Below, one piece after another: positions 34,546-43,091 of a DNA stretch of 44,078 bases. This DNA is from Bacteroidales bacterium (GTDB lineage Bacteria; Bacteroidota; Bacteroidia; Bacteroidales; F082). Numbering within the stretch: the stretch's first letter is position 1; each line of letters starts with the position of its first letter. Both the position numbers and the translations under genes were made by a program. The DNA is taken from positions 1-44,078 of the forward strand of contig JAKSMV010000025.1 of assembly GCA_024400425.1 (NCBI GenBank), read 5' to 3'. The notes under the pieces were generated by a model. It saw only the letters and a program-made list of their open reading frames with translations. It was not told where the DNA came from and did not search any database.

Positions 34546-36884
34546 CAGTTCATGATCAAAATCTTGGTTGCCAAGCGGGCATCGCCATCTTTGGTGCTAG
34601 CAAAGATAAGATATACACCTGGACTGACCTTGCGTCCGTCGATAGTAGTACAATCCCACACCGCCTGTCCGCCATCAGACATCAATTCGGTAACGAAAGC
34701 CCCATCGGCGGTGGTAATACGCACCACTGAATTGTCGGCCAAGCCCTTGATGCCCACATAGCCCGAATAGTCGGGACGCACAGGATTAGGATAAGCAATC
34801 ACGTTTGATGGAGTTGGATCGGGAGGCGTGACCTCGCCGCGGTAGGATATCACTCCGCTGCTAGTGCCAAAGAACACCTCTCCGTCGTCGCTGATGGCCA
34901 TGGTTGTCACCGAGTTCTCAAGCAATGGACTGTTACCAGTGTTGAAAAAGTGCAATTGAGTGGGTCGCGACGAAGTAGGATTCTTGAGCAGATAAACTCC
35001 CGACTCAAGCCCGAACCAAATGTTGTTGCCACCATCAACAGCCATTGACAGAACGCTAGAATTGGCAAACAGCGGGTCGGCCTGTCCCGTACCGTCGTTC
35101 CTTTCAACCAAAGGACAAGTGGCAGCATAGGAACTTGAGGTGAACAACTTACGTGTGTCGCTGAAATAACATGGACCATTGTCAGTACCTACCCATACAT
35201 AGCCATTGCCATCAACTGCCAAGCAATTCACGGCACCTGGCAAATTGCCAGCACTTGCAGCATTGTTAAGCGTCACGACCTGGTCGTCAGCAGGATTGTC
35301 TAAAGTGCCATTGTCGTTAAACACAATAATCTTATTTTCTGCACCGCTACGGCGGATAATCCACTTGTAGTCGTTACGGTCGATGAGCATCACGCCAATA
35401 TCGATACTGCTCAAGCCACCACCTAAGTTATAGGAATGCCAAGTTCCATTGGGTTCCATCGCCGAAAGCAAGCTGGGCGCACCTGTATTGGCTGCCCATA
35501 AGTTGCCCTTGCTATCGAATCCCAAACCGCTGATATTCGTAAGGTTCGGGTCTTGGCTCCAAGGTTGGAGGGTACTGTTTTCAGGGTTATAAACCTCAAC
35601 CAATTCATCGTCCTTAAACTTCAGCACGCCACTTCCCCACGTTCCGACGTAAGTCACCGATGGATCGGAAGGATTGGTAGCCGTGCAGACATAATCGGAA
35701 TAAGAATCCAAATCTGAGTTCGTGCTACGGTTAATGATGGTCCACATGCCATCGTAGCGCGCCACGCCGTCTTTCATATAAACCTTACCCCAGTTGGCAG
35801 CATGGCCACCCGTAGCCAGCCACACCTGACCGCCACCCGACTTCAACTCGAACACATTCTTCGAAGCCGTTCCGTTTGGCAACACGCTTGTGGTAGTCCA
35901 ACCATCATTAGTCATCAACATGCCGCGCTTGGTGTCGCCAATCCAATAATTCAAGGCATCGTCAACAGTAGCAGCAAGCGGCTCAATGGAAGAACCTGCA
36001 GGGCTATGTATCAGATGAATACGATTCATGTTCTTGTCAAAAACCGTAACATTATAGCGGTTCGCCATTACGAAAAGATCACCACACGCACGCAACTGAC
36101 GCTTTTGCGAAACATCTTGCTTGTCATAGTAGCCCCAACTATTTCCATCAAGAATGAAGAGTGTATCCTGGTTATAACCTCCATCATAATTCAAGTACAA
36201 CCTGTCATTGAATACTTCGAGTTCGGTATAATCCAGATGAGGATGAATCAAGGTGTTATCGAAATGCCAAGCCGAATAGTTGGCCAGATTGGGTGCATCG
36301 AGCGAAGCATAATAGACGCCATCGTCAGTAGAGGCATAGATGCGGCCGTTATAGAAGGCGATGTCCGTAACATTCACTGCATCACCCTGGTTGCCAATGT
36401 AATAGGTATCCCTCACCTCTTCGCGTTTCAAGTCGAAGACTACGATGCCGAAACCACAGGCAACATAAGCCAAATCGCCATCAAAAAACACGTTGTTAAT
36501 CGTCTTGTTGCCTAATATACTCTTATCCTTGATATCGCTCATGTTTTTGATATTCAAATTATTGTCAATCAAGTCAACATTACAGTTCGAATAGGCCACA
36601 AACAATTTGCGCTGGCTTTGGTTATAGCGGATTTTGCTCACACCGATGTCCGACAAACCATTCACCCGGTTCAAGATATTGATGGAATTGTCTTCTGTAT
36701 CGTAATAGAACAACTCATAGTCGGTAGCGGCAAACACTTTCTTGCCAAACACCTCAACGTCAATGACTTTCTGATAAGGAAGATGCGTACGCCAATGGCC
36801 AATCGAGACACCATCTTGAGCAAAAAGGCTACAGGAGCAGAACAAAATGGCGGTTATTAAGGTAAAGTTTTTAAAACGATTCAT
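34545..36884 (-). CDS. porZ: Type IX secretion system protein PorZ
   Basis: 779 aa from the ATG at 36884 (MNRFKNFTLITAILFCSCSL, signal peptide), close to the 776 aa of Porphyromonas gingivalis PorZ. The mature protein opens with SIGHWRTHLPYQKVIDVEVF and contains many beta-propeller-type repeats (VFAATDYELFYYDTEDN, NGLSDIGVSKIRYNQSQRKL, GFDSKGNLWAANTG, AVDGNGYVWVGTDNG, AVDGGNNIWFGLESG), as expected for two seven-bladed propellers. The last 75 residues (NVIAYPNPVRPDYSGYVG ... GRKVSPGVYLIFAST) form a type A C-terminal sorting domain. In P. gingivalis PorZ binds A-LPS and works with PorU, PorV and PorQ at the cell surface to anchor secreted cargo. The stop overlaps the recO start. A weak TATTTTTA at 36904-36911 may be the promoter. 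Confidence 0.9.
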   Translation of the reverse strand: MNRFKNFTLITAILFCSCSLFAQDGVSIGHWRTHLPYQKVIDVEVFGKKVFAATDYELFYYDTEDNSINILNRVNGLSDIGVSKIRYNQSQRKLFVAYSNCNVDLIDNNLNIKNMSDIKDKSILGNKTINNVFFDGDLAYVACGFGIVVFDLKREEVRDTYYIGNQGDAVNVTDIAFYNGRIYASTDDGVYYASLDAPNLANYSAWHFDNTLIHPHLDYTELEVFNDRLYLNYDGGYNQDTLFILDGNSWGYYDKQDVSQKRQLRACGDLFVMANRYNVTVFDKNMNRIHLIHSPAGSSIEPLAATVDDALNYWIGDTKRGMLMTNDGWTTTSVLPNGTASKNVFELKSGGGQVWLATGGHAANWGKVYMKDGVARYDGMWTIINRSTNSDLDSYSDYVCTATNPSDPSVTYVGTWGSGVLKFKDDELVEVYNPENSTLQPWSQDPNLTNISGLGFDSKGNLWAANTGAPSLLSAMEPNGTWHSYNLGGGLSSIDIGVMLIDRNDYKWIIRRSGAENKIIVFNDNGTLDNPADDQVVTLNNAASAGNLPGAVNCLAVDGNGYVWVGTDNGPCYFSDTRKLFTSSSYAATCPLVERNDGTGQADPLFANSSVLSMAVDGGNNIWFGLESGVYLLKNPTSSRPTQLHFFNTGNSPLLENSVTTMAISDDGEVFFGTSSGVISYRGEVTPPDPTPSNVIAYPNPVRPDYSGYVGIKGLADNSVVRITTADGAFVTELMSDGGQAVWDCTTIDGRKVSPGVYLIFASTKDGDARLATKILIMN

Positions 36885-37020
36885 AATGATATGATTTGGG
36901 CGGTAAAAATACGGAAAAAACACCATTTAAACGCAGTTTTTCGGTGATTATTGCTTTTTGGGAAAGACAAAGGCTTAAAGCAAAAACACAACCGATGCGT
37001 TTCCGTTAAGGAAAATACGC

Positions 37021-37028
37021 TACTTTTG
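37021..37028 (+). promoter_or_regulatory. -7 promoter element for the DUF1963 gene
   Basis: TACTTTTG matches TAnnTTTG, 19 bases upstream of the ATG at 37048. Confidence 0.65.
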
Positions 37029-37047
37029 CGCAAAATCAATTCACGCA

Positions 37048-37683
37048 ATGGCCATAAAACTCAACTTCCAGAAAACCGATGCCGACCTTACGGGTCGCAG
37101 CAAATGGTGGGGTGCTCCCGACTTGCCCATGGATATGCCTTTCCCAACCGTCCCCGTTGACGATGACGGCGATGCCTACGACGACCCCATGACCTTCATC
37201 TGCCAAATTCGTTGCGAAGACCTCATTCCTTTCGACAAGGACAACCTGCTTCCGCACAATGGCATGCTTTATTTCTTCGCCGCCATCGACTATTTCCTTG
37301 GCAACCTCGATGCTTTCGTCTATCCAGGCATGGGCGAATGGAATCCGATAAACTTCAAGGTGCTTTACAGTCCAACTTGCGACGACATAGAGCCTTACGA
37401 AATCAACTATGACGACGGAACACCAGCCTACATGCCTGCCGAAGCCATCACCTTCGAACTGTCGGCCGATGCCAACGAGAGTTTCCACTTGTTGGGCAAA
37501 CCTTATTACGAAGAAATTCGCGAGCAATATCCCGACGACATGATTTCGCTGCTCCAGATTGATGAGAACGACGATTGGGACTTGCGTTTCGTCGATTGCG
37601 GCATGGTCTGCTTCATGATTTCGCCCGACGACCTCCGAAACCGCTATTGGAATGGCGTCAAGTGCTACTTGCATTCGTTCTGA
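37048..37683 (+). CDS. DUF1963 (YwqG-like) domain protein
   Basis: 211 aa, a single DUF1963 domain. The characteristic pattern is SKWWGAPDLPMDMPFP near the start, MTFICQIRCEDLIPFD, LLPHNGMLYFFAAIDYF, then LLQIDENDDWDLRFVDCGMV and CFMISPDDL towards the end. No signal peptide or membrane segment. The molecular function is unknown. Relatives are often found near immunity or stress genes, but no toxin is adjacent here. It has its own promoter. Confidence 0.85.
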   Translation: MAIKLNFQKTDADLTGRSKWWGAPDLPMDMPFPTVPVDDDGDAYDDPMTFICQIRCEDLIPFDKDNLLPHNGMLYFFAAIDYFLGNLDAFVYPGMGEWNPINFKVLYSPTCDDIEPYEINYDDGTPAYMPAEAITFELSADANESFHLLGKPYYEEIREQYPDDMISLLQIDENDDWDLRFVDCGMVCFMISPDDLRNRYWNGVKCYLHSF

Positions 37684-37687
37684 GGAT

Positions 37688-37735
37688 TGGGACTTAGGGA
37701 CATTTAGACTATGGGACTTAGGGACTATTAGACTT
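37688..37735. repeat. Two-copy 24-base tandem repeat
   Basis: TGGGACTTAGGGAC followed by a variable ATTTAGACTA-type half occurs at 37688-37711 and 37712-37735, with three differences between copies. It begins five bases after the DUF1963 stop. No coding potential. Confidence 0.8.
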
Positions 37736-37797
37736 TTTGCCCTTGATCCTTTCGGTTCATTTCGTATCAAGACGAAAGGAGCAAAAACAAAATTCAC

Positions 37798-37805
37798 TAT
37801 TTTTG
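37798..37805 (+). promoter_or_regulatory. -7 promoter element for metG
   Basis: TATTTTTG matches TAnnTTTG, 25 bases upstream of the metG ATG. Confidence 0.65.
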
Positions 37806-37830
37806 CACCCGTTTTTAAATACTCATCAAT

Positions 37831-39894
37831 ATGGAATCAGAAAATAAACAATTCAAGCGTTATTTGGTAACAACCGCGTTGCCCTATGCCAACGGGCCGG
37901 TTCACATTGGTCACCTCGCCGGCGTGTATATCCCTGCCGACACTTACGTGCGTTACCTGCGAATGAAGGGTGAGGAAGTCTTGTTTGTCGGTGGTTCCGA
38001 TGAACACGGCGTGCCGATCACCATCAAGGCCGAAAAGGAAGGATGCACCCCTCAGGACATCGTTGACCGTTACCACGGCATCATCAAGAAGTCGTTTGAG
38101 GAACTGGGCATCAGCTACGATATCTATTCGCGCACCTCGTCGGCTATGCACCACGAGACGGCAGCCGAATTCTTCAAGAAGCTTCATGCCGATGGCAAAT
38201 TCATAGAAAAGGAAAGCGAACAATATTTCGACCCTGAACGTCAGAAGTTCCTGTCCGACAGATATATCGTTGGCACTTGCCCAAAATGCGGTGCCGAAGG
38301 CGCCTACGGCGACCAATGCGAGAAGTGCGGCAGCTCGTTGAGTCCCGACGAACTCATCAACCCGCATTCGCAACTCAGCGGTGCCGCCTTGGTGAAGAAG
38401 CCTACCAAGCACTGGTATCTGCCTCTCGACCAATACGAGCCTTGGCTCCGCGAGTGGATTCTCGAAGGCCACAAGGAATGGAAGACCAACGTGTATGGTC
38501 AGGTGAAGAGCTGGCTCGACAGCGGTTTGCAGCCTCGCGCCGTCACCCGTGACCTCGACTGGGGCGTTCCCGTCCCCGTTGAAGGTGCCGATGGCAAGGT
38601 GCTTTACGTTTGGTTTGATGCACCTATCGGCTACATCTCCAACACCAAGGAACTTTGCGAAAAGACCGGCGACAACTGGGAACGCTGGTGGAAAGACCAA
38701 GACACCAAGATGGTGCATTTCATCGGCAAGGACAACATCGTGTTCCACTGCATCATCTTCCCATGCATGCTGAAAGCCTACGGCGATGGCTATATCCTTC
38801 CCGAAAACGTGCCCGCCAACGAGTTCCTCAACCTCGAAAACGACAAGATCTCAACCTCGCGCAACTGGGCTATCTGGCTGCACGAATACCTCGAAGAGTT
38901 CCCCGGCAAGCAAGATGTGCTGCGTTATGTGCTCACTGCCAACGCCCCTGAGACCAAGGACAACAACTTCACTTGGAAAGACTATCAAGACCGCAACAAC
39001 AACGAACTGCTGGCCATTTTCGGCAACTTCGTCAACCGTATCTTGGTGCTCACACACAAGTTCTACGAAGGTGCTGTTCCAGCCGTCGCTAACCTCACCG
39101 AAGCCGACCAAGCCGTCATCGACGAGATGAATGGCTATCCAAAGAAAATCGGTACGCTCATCGAGAATTACAAGTTCCGCGAAGCCTTGCAAGAACTGAT
39201 GAACCTTGGCCGTTTGGGCAACAAATATCTCACTGACAACGAGCCTTGGAAGCAAATCAAGACCGACCCAGAGCGTGTGAAGACCGTGATGGCCGTGTCG
39301 TTGCAAATCGTGGCCAAGCTGGCTATCCTCAGCGAGCCATTCCTGCCTTTCAGCGCACACAAGCTGCAAGCCATGATTGGAATGGAAGGCATGAAATGGG
39401 CCGATGCCGAAAACACCATCCTTCTGCCCGAAGGCAAGATGCTCAACAAGCCAGAACTGCTGTTCGAGAAGATTGAAGACAGCGTGGTGGAAGCCCAACT
39501 GAAGAAGTTGGAGGAAATCAAGAAGGCCAACGAGCTGAATGCATGGCAACCTGCCGCAGTGAAGCAAACCGTCAGCTTCGACGACTACATGAAGGTCGAT
39601 GTGCGCGTGGGAACCATTCTCGAATGCTGCAAGGTGCCGAAGGCCGACAAGCTGCTGCAATTCCTCATCGACGACGGCATGAAGAAGCGTACCATCGTGA
39701 GCGGCATCGCCAAATACTACACCGAACCCGAGAAACTCGTCGGCAAGCAGGTTTGCTTTGTGGCCAACTTCGAGCCTCGCAAGCTGAAGGGCGTAGTCAG
39801 CGAAGGCATGATACTCTCAGCCGAAGATAAAGACGGACGCCTCGTGCTGCTCACCCCAAGCGACTTGGTCGCACCAGGCTGCAGCGTAGGATAA
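37831..39894 (+). CDS. metG: Methionyl-tRNA synthetase
   Basis: 687 aa. The class I signature HIGH is at residues 25-28 (PVHIGHLAG) and the KMSKS loop appears as DKISTS in [15 protein letters not shown]. The zinc-binding knuckle has [20 protein letters not shown]. An alpha-helical anticodon-binding domain follows. The C-terminal tRNA-binding EMAP-like domain is [20 protein letters not shown]. It charges initiator and elongator tRNA-Met with methionine. Codon use is strongly biased, as expected for an abundant enzyme. The small membrane protein gene begins 26 bases after the stop. Confidence 0.98.
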   Translation: MESENKQFKRYLVTTALPYANGPVHIGHLAGVYIPADTYVRYLRMKGEEVLFVGGSDEHGVPITIKAEKEGCTPQDIVDRYHGIIKKSFEELGISYDIYSRTSSAMHHETAAEFFKKLHADGKFIEKESEQYFDPERQKFLSDRYIVGTCPKCGAEGAYGDQCEKCGSSLSPDELINPHSQLSGAALVKKPTKHWYLPLDQYEPWLREWILEGHKEWKTNVYGQVKSWLDSGLQPRAVTRDLDWGVPVPVEGADGKVLYVWFDAPIGYISNTKELCEKTGDNWERWWKDQDTKMVHFIGKDNIVFHCIIFPCMLKAYGDGYILPENVPANEFLNLENDKISTSRNWAIWLHEYLEEFPGKQDVLRYVLTANAPETKDNNFTWKDYQDRNNNELLAIFGNFVNRILVLTHKFYEGAVPAVANLTEADQAVIDEMNGYPKKIGTLIENYKFREALQELMNLGRLGNKYLTDNEPWKQIKTDPERVKTVMAVSLQIVAKLAILSEPFLPFSAHKLQAMIGMEGMKWADAENTILLPEGKMLNKPELLFEKIEDSVVEAQLKKLEEIKKANELNAWQPAAVKQTVSFDDYMKVDVRVGTILECCKVPKADKLLQFLIDDGMKKRTIVSGIAKYYTEPEKLVGKQVCFVANFEPRKLKGVVSEGMILSAEDKDGRLVLLTPSDLVAPGCSVG

Positions 39895-39920
39895 ACCGTT
39901 GTTAACGAACATATAGGAAT

Positions 39921-40334
39921 ATGGCAGGCAAAGGAAACACAATCCAGACCCTACTTTTCCCTATCCTCTTCATCTGGCAACTTCCACAAAACATAGTTGC
40001 ACTCGGCGTCATGCTGTTTTCGAAGAAGATAAGAAAGATTGATTTCCGCCATTGTTGCCTCGTCATGGAAGCGAAGTTGCCGAAAGGTGCGGGAGGAGTC
40101 TCGCTCGGCAACTTCGCTTTTGTCAGTCCCGGATGTGCCCACGACGAACACACCATCCGCCACGAAGCCGACGGCCACACTGTCGATTCCATGATTTTCG
40201 GACCACTCTATCTGTTAGTCATCGGATTGCCTTCGGTTCTGCATCTCATCTGGTTCAACCGTCATGGTGCCGGCAAGAGCTACTACGACTTCTACACCGA
40301 ACGTTGGGCCAACCGACATGCTGGGTTAGGGTGA
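39921..40334 (+). CDS. Small membrane protein with an altered HExxH-like motif
   Basis: 137 aa. An N-terminal hydrophobic segment (TLLFPILFIWQLPQNIVALG) is followed by a conserved core: SLGNFAFVSPG, then IRHEADGHTVDSMIFGPLYL, VIGLPSVLHLIW and a final SYYDFYTERWANRH. From memory, relatives in Firmicutes and Bacteroidota carry HEYGHTxQS at the equivalent place, a HExxH zinc-peptidase motif. Here the motif reads HEADGH (residues 81-86), one residue longer, so the two histidines no longer have HExxH spacing. It may therefore be inactive, or the motif may never have been catalytic. It probably shares the metG transcript and ends before a strong inverted repeat. Confidence 0.7.
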   Translation: MAGKGNTIQTLLFPILFIWQLPQNIVALGVMLFSKKIRKIDFRHCCLVMEAKLPKGAGGVSLGNFAFVSPGCAHDEHTIRHEADGHTVDSMIFGPLYLLVIGLPSVLHLIWFNRHGAGKSYYDFYTERWANRHAGLG

Positions 40335-40381
40335 AATGAAAAAAGAAAACATTCAGCAATGTCCCAATAGTGCAAAACAAA

Positions 40382-40423
40382 AACCGCTATAACTTATCGT
40401 TTTTACAATATGTTATAGCGGTT
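40382..40423. terminator. Bidirectional terminator for the membrane protein gene and tRNA-Arg
   Basis: Perfect 12-bp inverted repeat AACCGCTATAAC (40382-40393) and GTTATAGCGGTT (40412-40423) with an 18-base loop, flanked by A-rich sequence on the left and T-rich sequence on the right. It ends six bases from the tRNA 3' end. Confidence 0.8.
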
Positions 40424-40429
40424 ATTTTG

Positions 40430-40501
40430 TAGCCCAACTAGGACTCGAACCTAGATTTAAAGTTTAGGAAACTTCCGTTCTATCCCTTGAACTATTAGGC
40501 C
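40430..40501 (-). tRNA. tRNA-Arg (anticodon CCU)
   Basis: On the minus strand the 72 bases fold into a full cloverleaf. The acceptor stem is GGCCTAA with TTGGGCT (two G-U pairs), the D stem GTTC/GAAC, and the anticodon stem GAAGT/ACTTT around the loop TTCCTAA (anticodon CCT, reading AGG). The variable loop is AAAT and the T arm is CTAGG-TTCGAGT-CCTAG. The discriminator is A, and the CCA end is not encoded (the next bases are CAA). A TATCTTTG promoter element lies just upstream and an inverted repeat downstream. Confidence 0.95.
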
Positions 40502-40511
40502 ATTTGCGCGG

Positions 40512-40519
40512 CAAAGATA
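40512..40519 (-). promoter_or_regulatory. -7 promoter element for tRNA-Arg
   Basis: Minus strand TATCTTTG matches TAnnTTTG and lies 10 bases upstream of the mature tRNA 5' end. Confidence 0.65.
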
Positions 40520-40524
40520 CTAAA

Positions 40525-40564
40525 ATTCTGCATTCTTAATTCCTATTCTGCATTCAAAATTAAT
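40525..40564. repeat. Two-copy 20-base direct repeat
   Basis: ATTCTGCATTC begins at 40525 and again at 40545, each followed by nine AT-rich bases. It lies between the tRNA promoter and that of the M64 peptidase gene. Confidence 0.65.
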
Positions 40565-40567
40565 TTC

Positions 40568-40575
40568 TACCTTTG
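40568..40575 (+). promoter_or_regulatory. -7 promoter element for M64 peptidase operon
   Basis: TACCTTTG matches TAnnTTTG, 24 bases upstream of the ATG at 40600. It overlaps an in-frame TTG at 40573, which is therefore not the start. Confidence 0.65.
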
Positions 40576-40599
40576 CACCCAATACCAAACTCAATCATC

Positions 40600-41898
40600 A
40601 TGAAGAAATTGCACAACCTCATCAGCAAGGCACAGCTTCTCACCTTGGTCCTTCTCATGTCGGGTCTCTGCGCCATGGCGCAGTTCGACCGCTATTTCGA
40701 GGAAGCCTCATTGCGTGTCGATTACACCCTCACCGGCGATGCCCGAAACACCACCTTCGCCCTGAAGGAACTCATCCGCGAACCTTACTGGAGCGGATCG
40801 AAGACCAACCTCATCGACAACCTGGTGTTTGGCAACTACATTGTGAAAGTGTTTGAGGCAGGCACCGATAACTTGCTGTTCTCGAAAGGCTACCAAAACC
40901 TCTACGGCGAGTGGCAAACCACGCTCGAAGCCAAAGAACTCGTGAAGACCTTCGAAGAATCGGTCATCGTGCCATTCCCGAAAGTGAAAATCGACATTGC
41001 GCTATACTACAAGAACTGGGACAACGAACTCATTGAAGGCTACCGTTTTAGCGTCTCTCCCGATGACTATTTCATCCGCAAGGCCGACAAGTTGGACCTG
41101 CCCGTCTATGATGCCTGGATTGGCAATGCCGACATCACCAAGGCCGTCGATATCGTCATCCTTCCCGAAGGCTATACGCAAGCCGAGATGGGCAAGTTCG
41201 TGAAAGACTGCGACTTCTTCGTCGAGAGTCTGTTCGGCTATGCGCCTTACGACCGCTACCGCAACAGCTTCAATGTGCGTGGCGTGATGGCACCATCGGC
41301 CGAATCGGGCTGCACCATGCCTGGCGACCACATCTACAAGAACACCGTCATGCGCTTCAGCTTCTGGACCTTCGACTCGGAACGCTACTGCATGAGCACC
41401 GATAACCGCGACATTCGCGACCTCGCCGGACAAGTGCCTTACGACCAGATCTACATCCTCGTCAACACCGAGAAATATGGCGGCGGCGGCATCTACAACT
41501 TCTACTGCTCGAGTGCGGCCAGCAACGGTTTCTCGTCGGATGTCATCATCCACGAGTTCGGACATGGCTTTGCCGGATTGGCCGACGAATACTACGACGA
41601 TGCCGGTGGCTACGACGAGTTCTACAACCTGAAAGTGGAACCTTGGGAACCTAACATCACTACGCTCGTCGATCTCAAGGGCAAATGGGAAGACATGATT
41701 GACGCGAAAACGCCTGTCCCGACGCCACGCGAAAAGAAATTTGAACAGACAATCGGTGTCTTCGAAGGTGGAGGCTACGAGCCGAAAGGTGTTTATAGCC
41801 CGCACATGGAATGCATGATGAAGAGCTTCCGCCAACACGAGTTCTGCCCCGTTTGCCAACGCGCCATCGAAAGGATGATTCTTTACTATTCAGAATGA
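40600..41898 (+). CDS. M64 family (IgA peptidase-type) metallopeptidase
   Basis: 432 aa from the ATG at 40600, with a signal peptide (ending SGLCAMAQ). An N-terminal domain of about 120 residues typical of M64 proteins is followed by the peptidase domain (DIVILPEGYTQAEMGKFVKD, APYDRYRNSFNVRGVMAPSA). The zinc site is HEFGHGFAGLADEY, with His318, Glu319, His322 and Asp329 as the expected catalytic residues. The C-terminal part has MECMMKSFRQHEFCPVCQ. The founding member cleaves human IgA; most Bacteroidota members have unknown targets. It has no T9SS sorting domain, so it is probably periplasmic or surface-held by other means. Its stop overlaps the cvpA start (ATGA). Confidence 0.92.
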   Translation: MKKLHNLISKAQLLTLVLLMSGLCAMAQFDRYFEEASLRVDYTLTGDARNTTFALKELIREPYWSGSKTNLIDNLVFGNYIVKVFEAGTDNLLFSKGYQNLYGEWQTTLEAKELVKTFEESVIVPFPKVKIDIALYYKNWDNELIEGYRFSVSPDDYFIRKADKLDLPVYDAWIGNADITKAVDIVILPEGYTQAEMGKFVKDCDFFVESLFGYAPYDRYRNSFNVRGVMAPSAESGCTMPGDHIYKNTVMRFSFWTFDSERYCMSTDNRDIRDLAGQVPYDQIYILVNTEKYGGGGIYNFYCSSAASNGFSSDVIIHEFGHGFAGLADEYYDDAGGYDEFYNLKVEPWEPNITTLVDLKGKWEDMIDAKTPVPTPREKKFEQTIGVFEGGGYEPKGVYSPHMECMMKSFRQHEFCPVCQRAIERMILYYSE

Positions 41899-42455
41899 AT
41901 TATTTAGACATCATCATAGCTATCGTCCTTTTCTTCTTTGGTTTCAGGGGCTACAAGAAAGGACTCGTCATCGAGGTTGTCTCTTTGGCCTCCTTCGTTG
42001 TCGGCATTTGGGGTGCTATGCACTTCTCCGACTTCACTGCCGCGCACCTTTCGGAGTTTACCGAAATCAATCCAAAGTACATCAACACGGTGGCCTTCAT
42101 CCTGACTTTCATCCTCTTGGTGATTTTGGTCAACTTGATTGGGAAACTCGTCATGAAATTTGTCAAGACCATGAACCTGAGCTTTTTCAACAGGCTTGGA
42201 GGTTCTATCTTTGGGGCAGCCAAAGGCATCTTGTTGTGCAGCCTATTGGTGATGGTGCTCAACAACTTCCAGCTTTTGGGCATCATAAAAGAAGAAGTGA
42301 AACAGGAATCGCTGTTGTATCCCTTCGTTGAGGAATCGGTACCTTACATCTATCAAGGCTTCGATTTGGTAAAAGAGGCGATAGAAGACCTCAATGAATC
42401 GTTGCCCGACTTGGATTCTATTGCAACTCCAAAGTCGGCTCCTGAGGCAGCATAG
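41895..42455 (+). CDS. cvpA: CvpA family membrane protein
   Basis: 186 aa from the ATG at 41895, overlapping the M64 stop by four bases. There are four membrane helices: [55 protein letters not shown] and [19 protein letters not shown]. The family marks are [15 protein letters not shown] and [13 protein letters not shown]. CvpA is needed for colicin V production in E. coli and for envelope stress or bile resistance in several gut bacteria; the mechanism is unknown. Its last 38 bases overlap the 3' end of the convergent tdk gene. Confidence 0.9.
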   Translation: MNYLDIIIAIVLFFFGFRGYKKGLVIEVVSLASFVVGIWGAMHFSDFTAAHLSEFTEINPKYINTVAFILTFILLVILVNLIGKLVMKFVKTMNLSFFNRLGGSIFGAAKGILLCSLLVMVLNNFQLLGIIKEEVKQESLLYPFVEESVPYIYQGFDLVKEAIEDLNESLPDLDSIATPKSAPEAA

Positions 42456-43035
42456 ACTCTCTCTCGGCACGAGCCTTCAGATAGCAAGCACGGCATAAGG
42501 GTTCGTAGCTCTCGGTCTCGCCCAGCACGACCAACTTGTCGCCAGCGATGGTTCGGTGCGAATACTGCGCCTGTCCGCCACAACGCACACAGATGGCGTG
42601 CACCTTGGTCACATCTTCGGCGATGGCCATCAGCTTGGGCATAGGTCCAAACGGGTTGCCCATGAAGTCCATATCCAAGCCAGCCACGATGACACGCACG
42701 CCTTGATTAGCCAACTGCTGACACACATTCGGAAGCTCGTCATCAAGGAACTGCGCTTCATCTATTCCGATGACATCCACGTCGTTAGCATAGAAAAGAA
42801 TTTCCTGCGCACTTTCCACCGGAATGGAATGCAAAGCTGTGGCATTGTGCGACACCACATCCTCTTCGCTATAGCGCGTATCGACGCCCGGCTTGAAGAT
42901 TTCGACCTTCAACTTGGCGATTTTGGCACGCTTCAACCGACGAATCAGCTCCTCCGTCTTCCCAGAAAACATCGAGCCACATACTACTTCTATCCAACCT
43001 TGCGTTCTATTGTGAGAATCTTTTTCGAGAAACAT
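42418..43035 (-). CDS. tdk: Thymidine kinase
   Basis: 205 aa from the ATG at 43035 ([20 protein letters not shown]); a longer frame opens further upstream, but its start would precede the promoter. The P-loop is [15 protein letters not shown], the catalytic Glu lies in [12 protein letters not shown], and the lasso/zinc region has CVRCGG and CRACY. It phosphorylates thymidine to dTMP for salvage, and length and motifs are those of type II thymidine kinases. It converges on cvpA with a 38-base overlap of coding ends and no terminator in between. Confidence 0.96.
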   Translation of the reverse strand: MFLEKDSHNRTQGWIEVVCGSMFSGKTEELIRRLKRAKIAKLKVEIFKPGVDTRYSEEDVVSHNATALHSIPVESAQEILFYANDVDVIGIDEAQFLDDELPNVCQQLANQGVRVIVAGLDMDFMGNPFGPMPKLMAIAEDVTKVHAICVRCGGQAQYSHRTIAGDKLVVLGETESYEPLCRACYLKARAERESMLPQEPTLELQ

Positions 43036-43069
43036 AGCTTCCGCTTTTAGATTATTTGTACTTTTATCG

Positions 43070-43077
43070 CAAAAATA
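43070..43077 (-). promoter_or_regulatory. -7 promoter element for tdk
   Basis: Minus strand TATTTTTG matches TAnnTTTG, 34 bases upstream of the tdk ATG at 43035. A weak TACTTTTA at 43059-43066 might serve the divergent gene. Confidence 0.6.
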
Positions 43078-43091
43078 AAGATATTTCAAAT

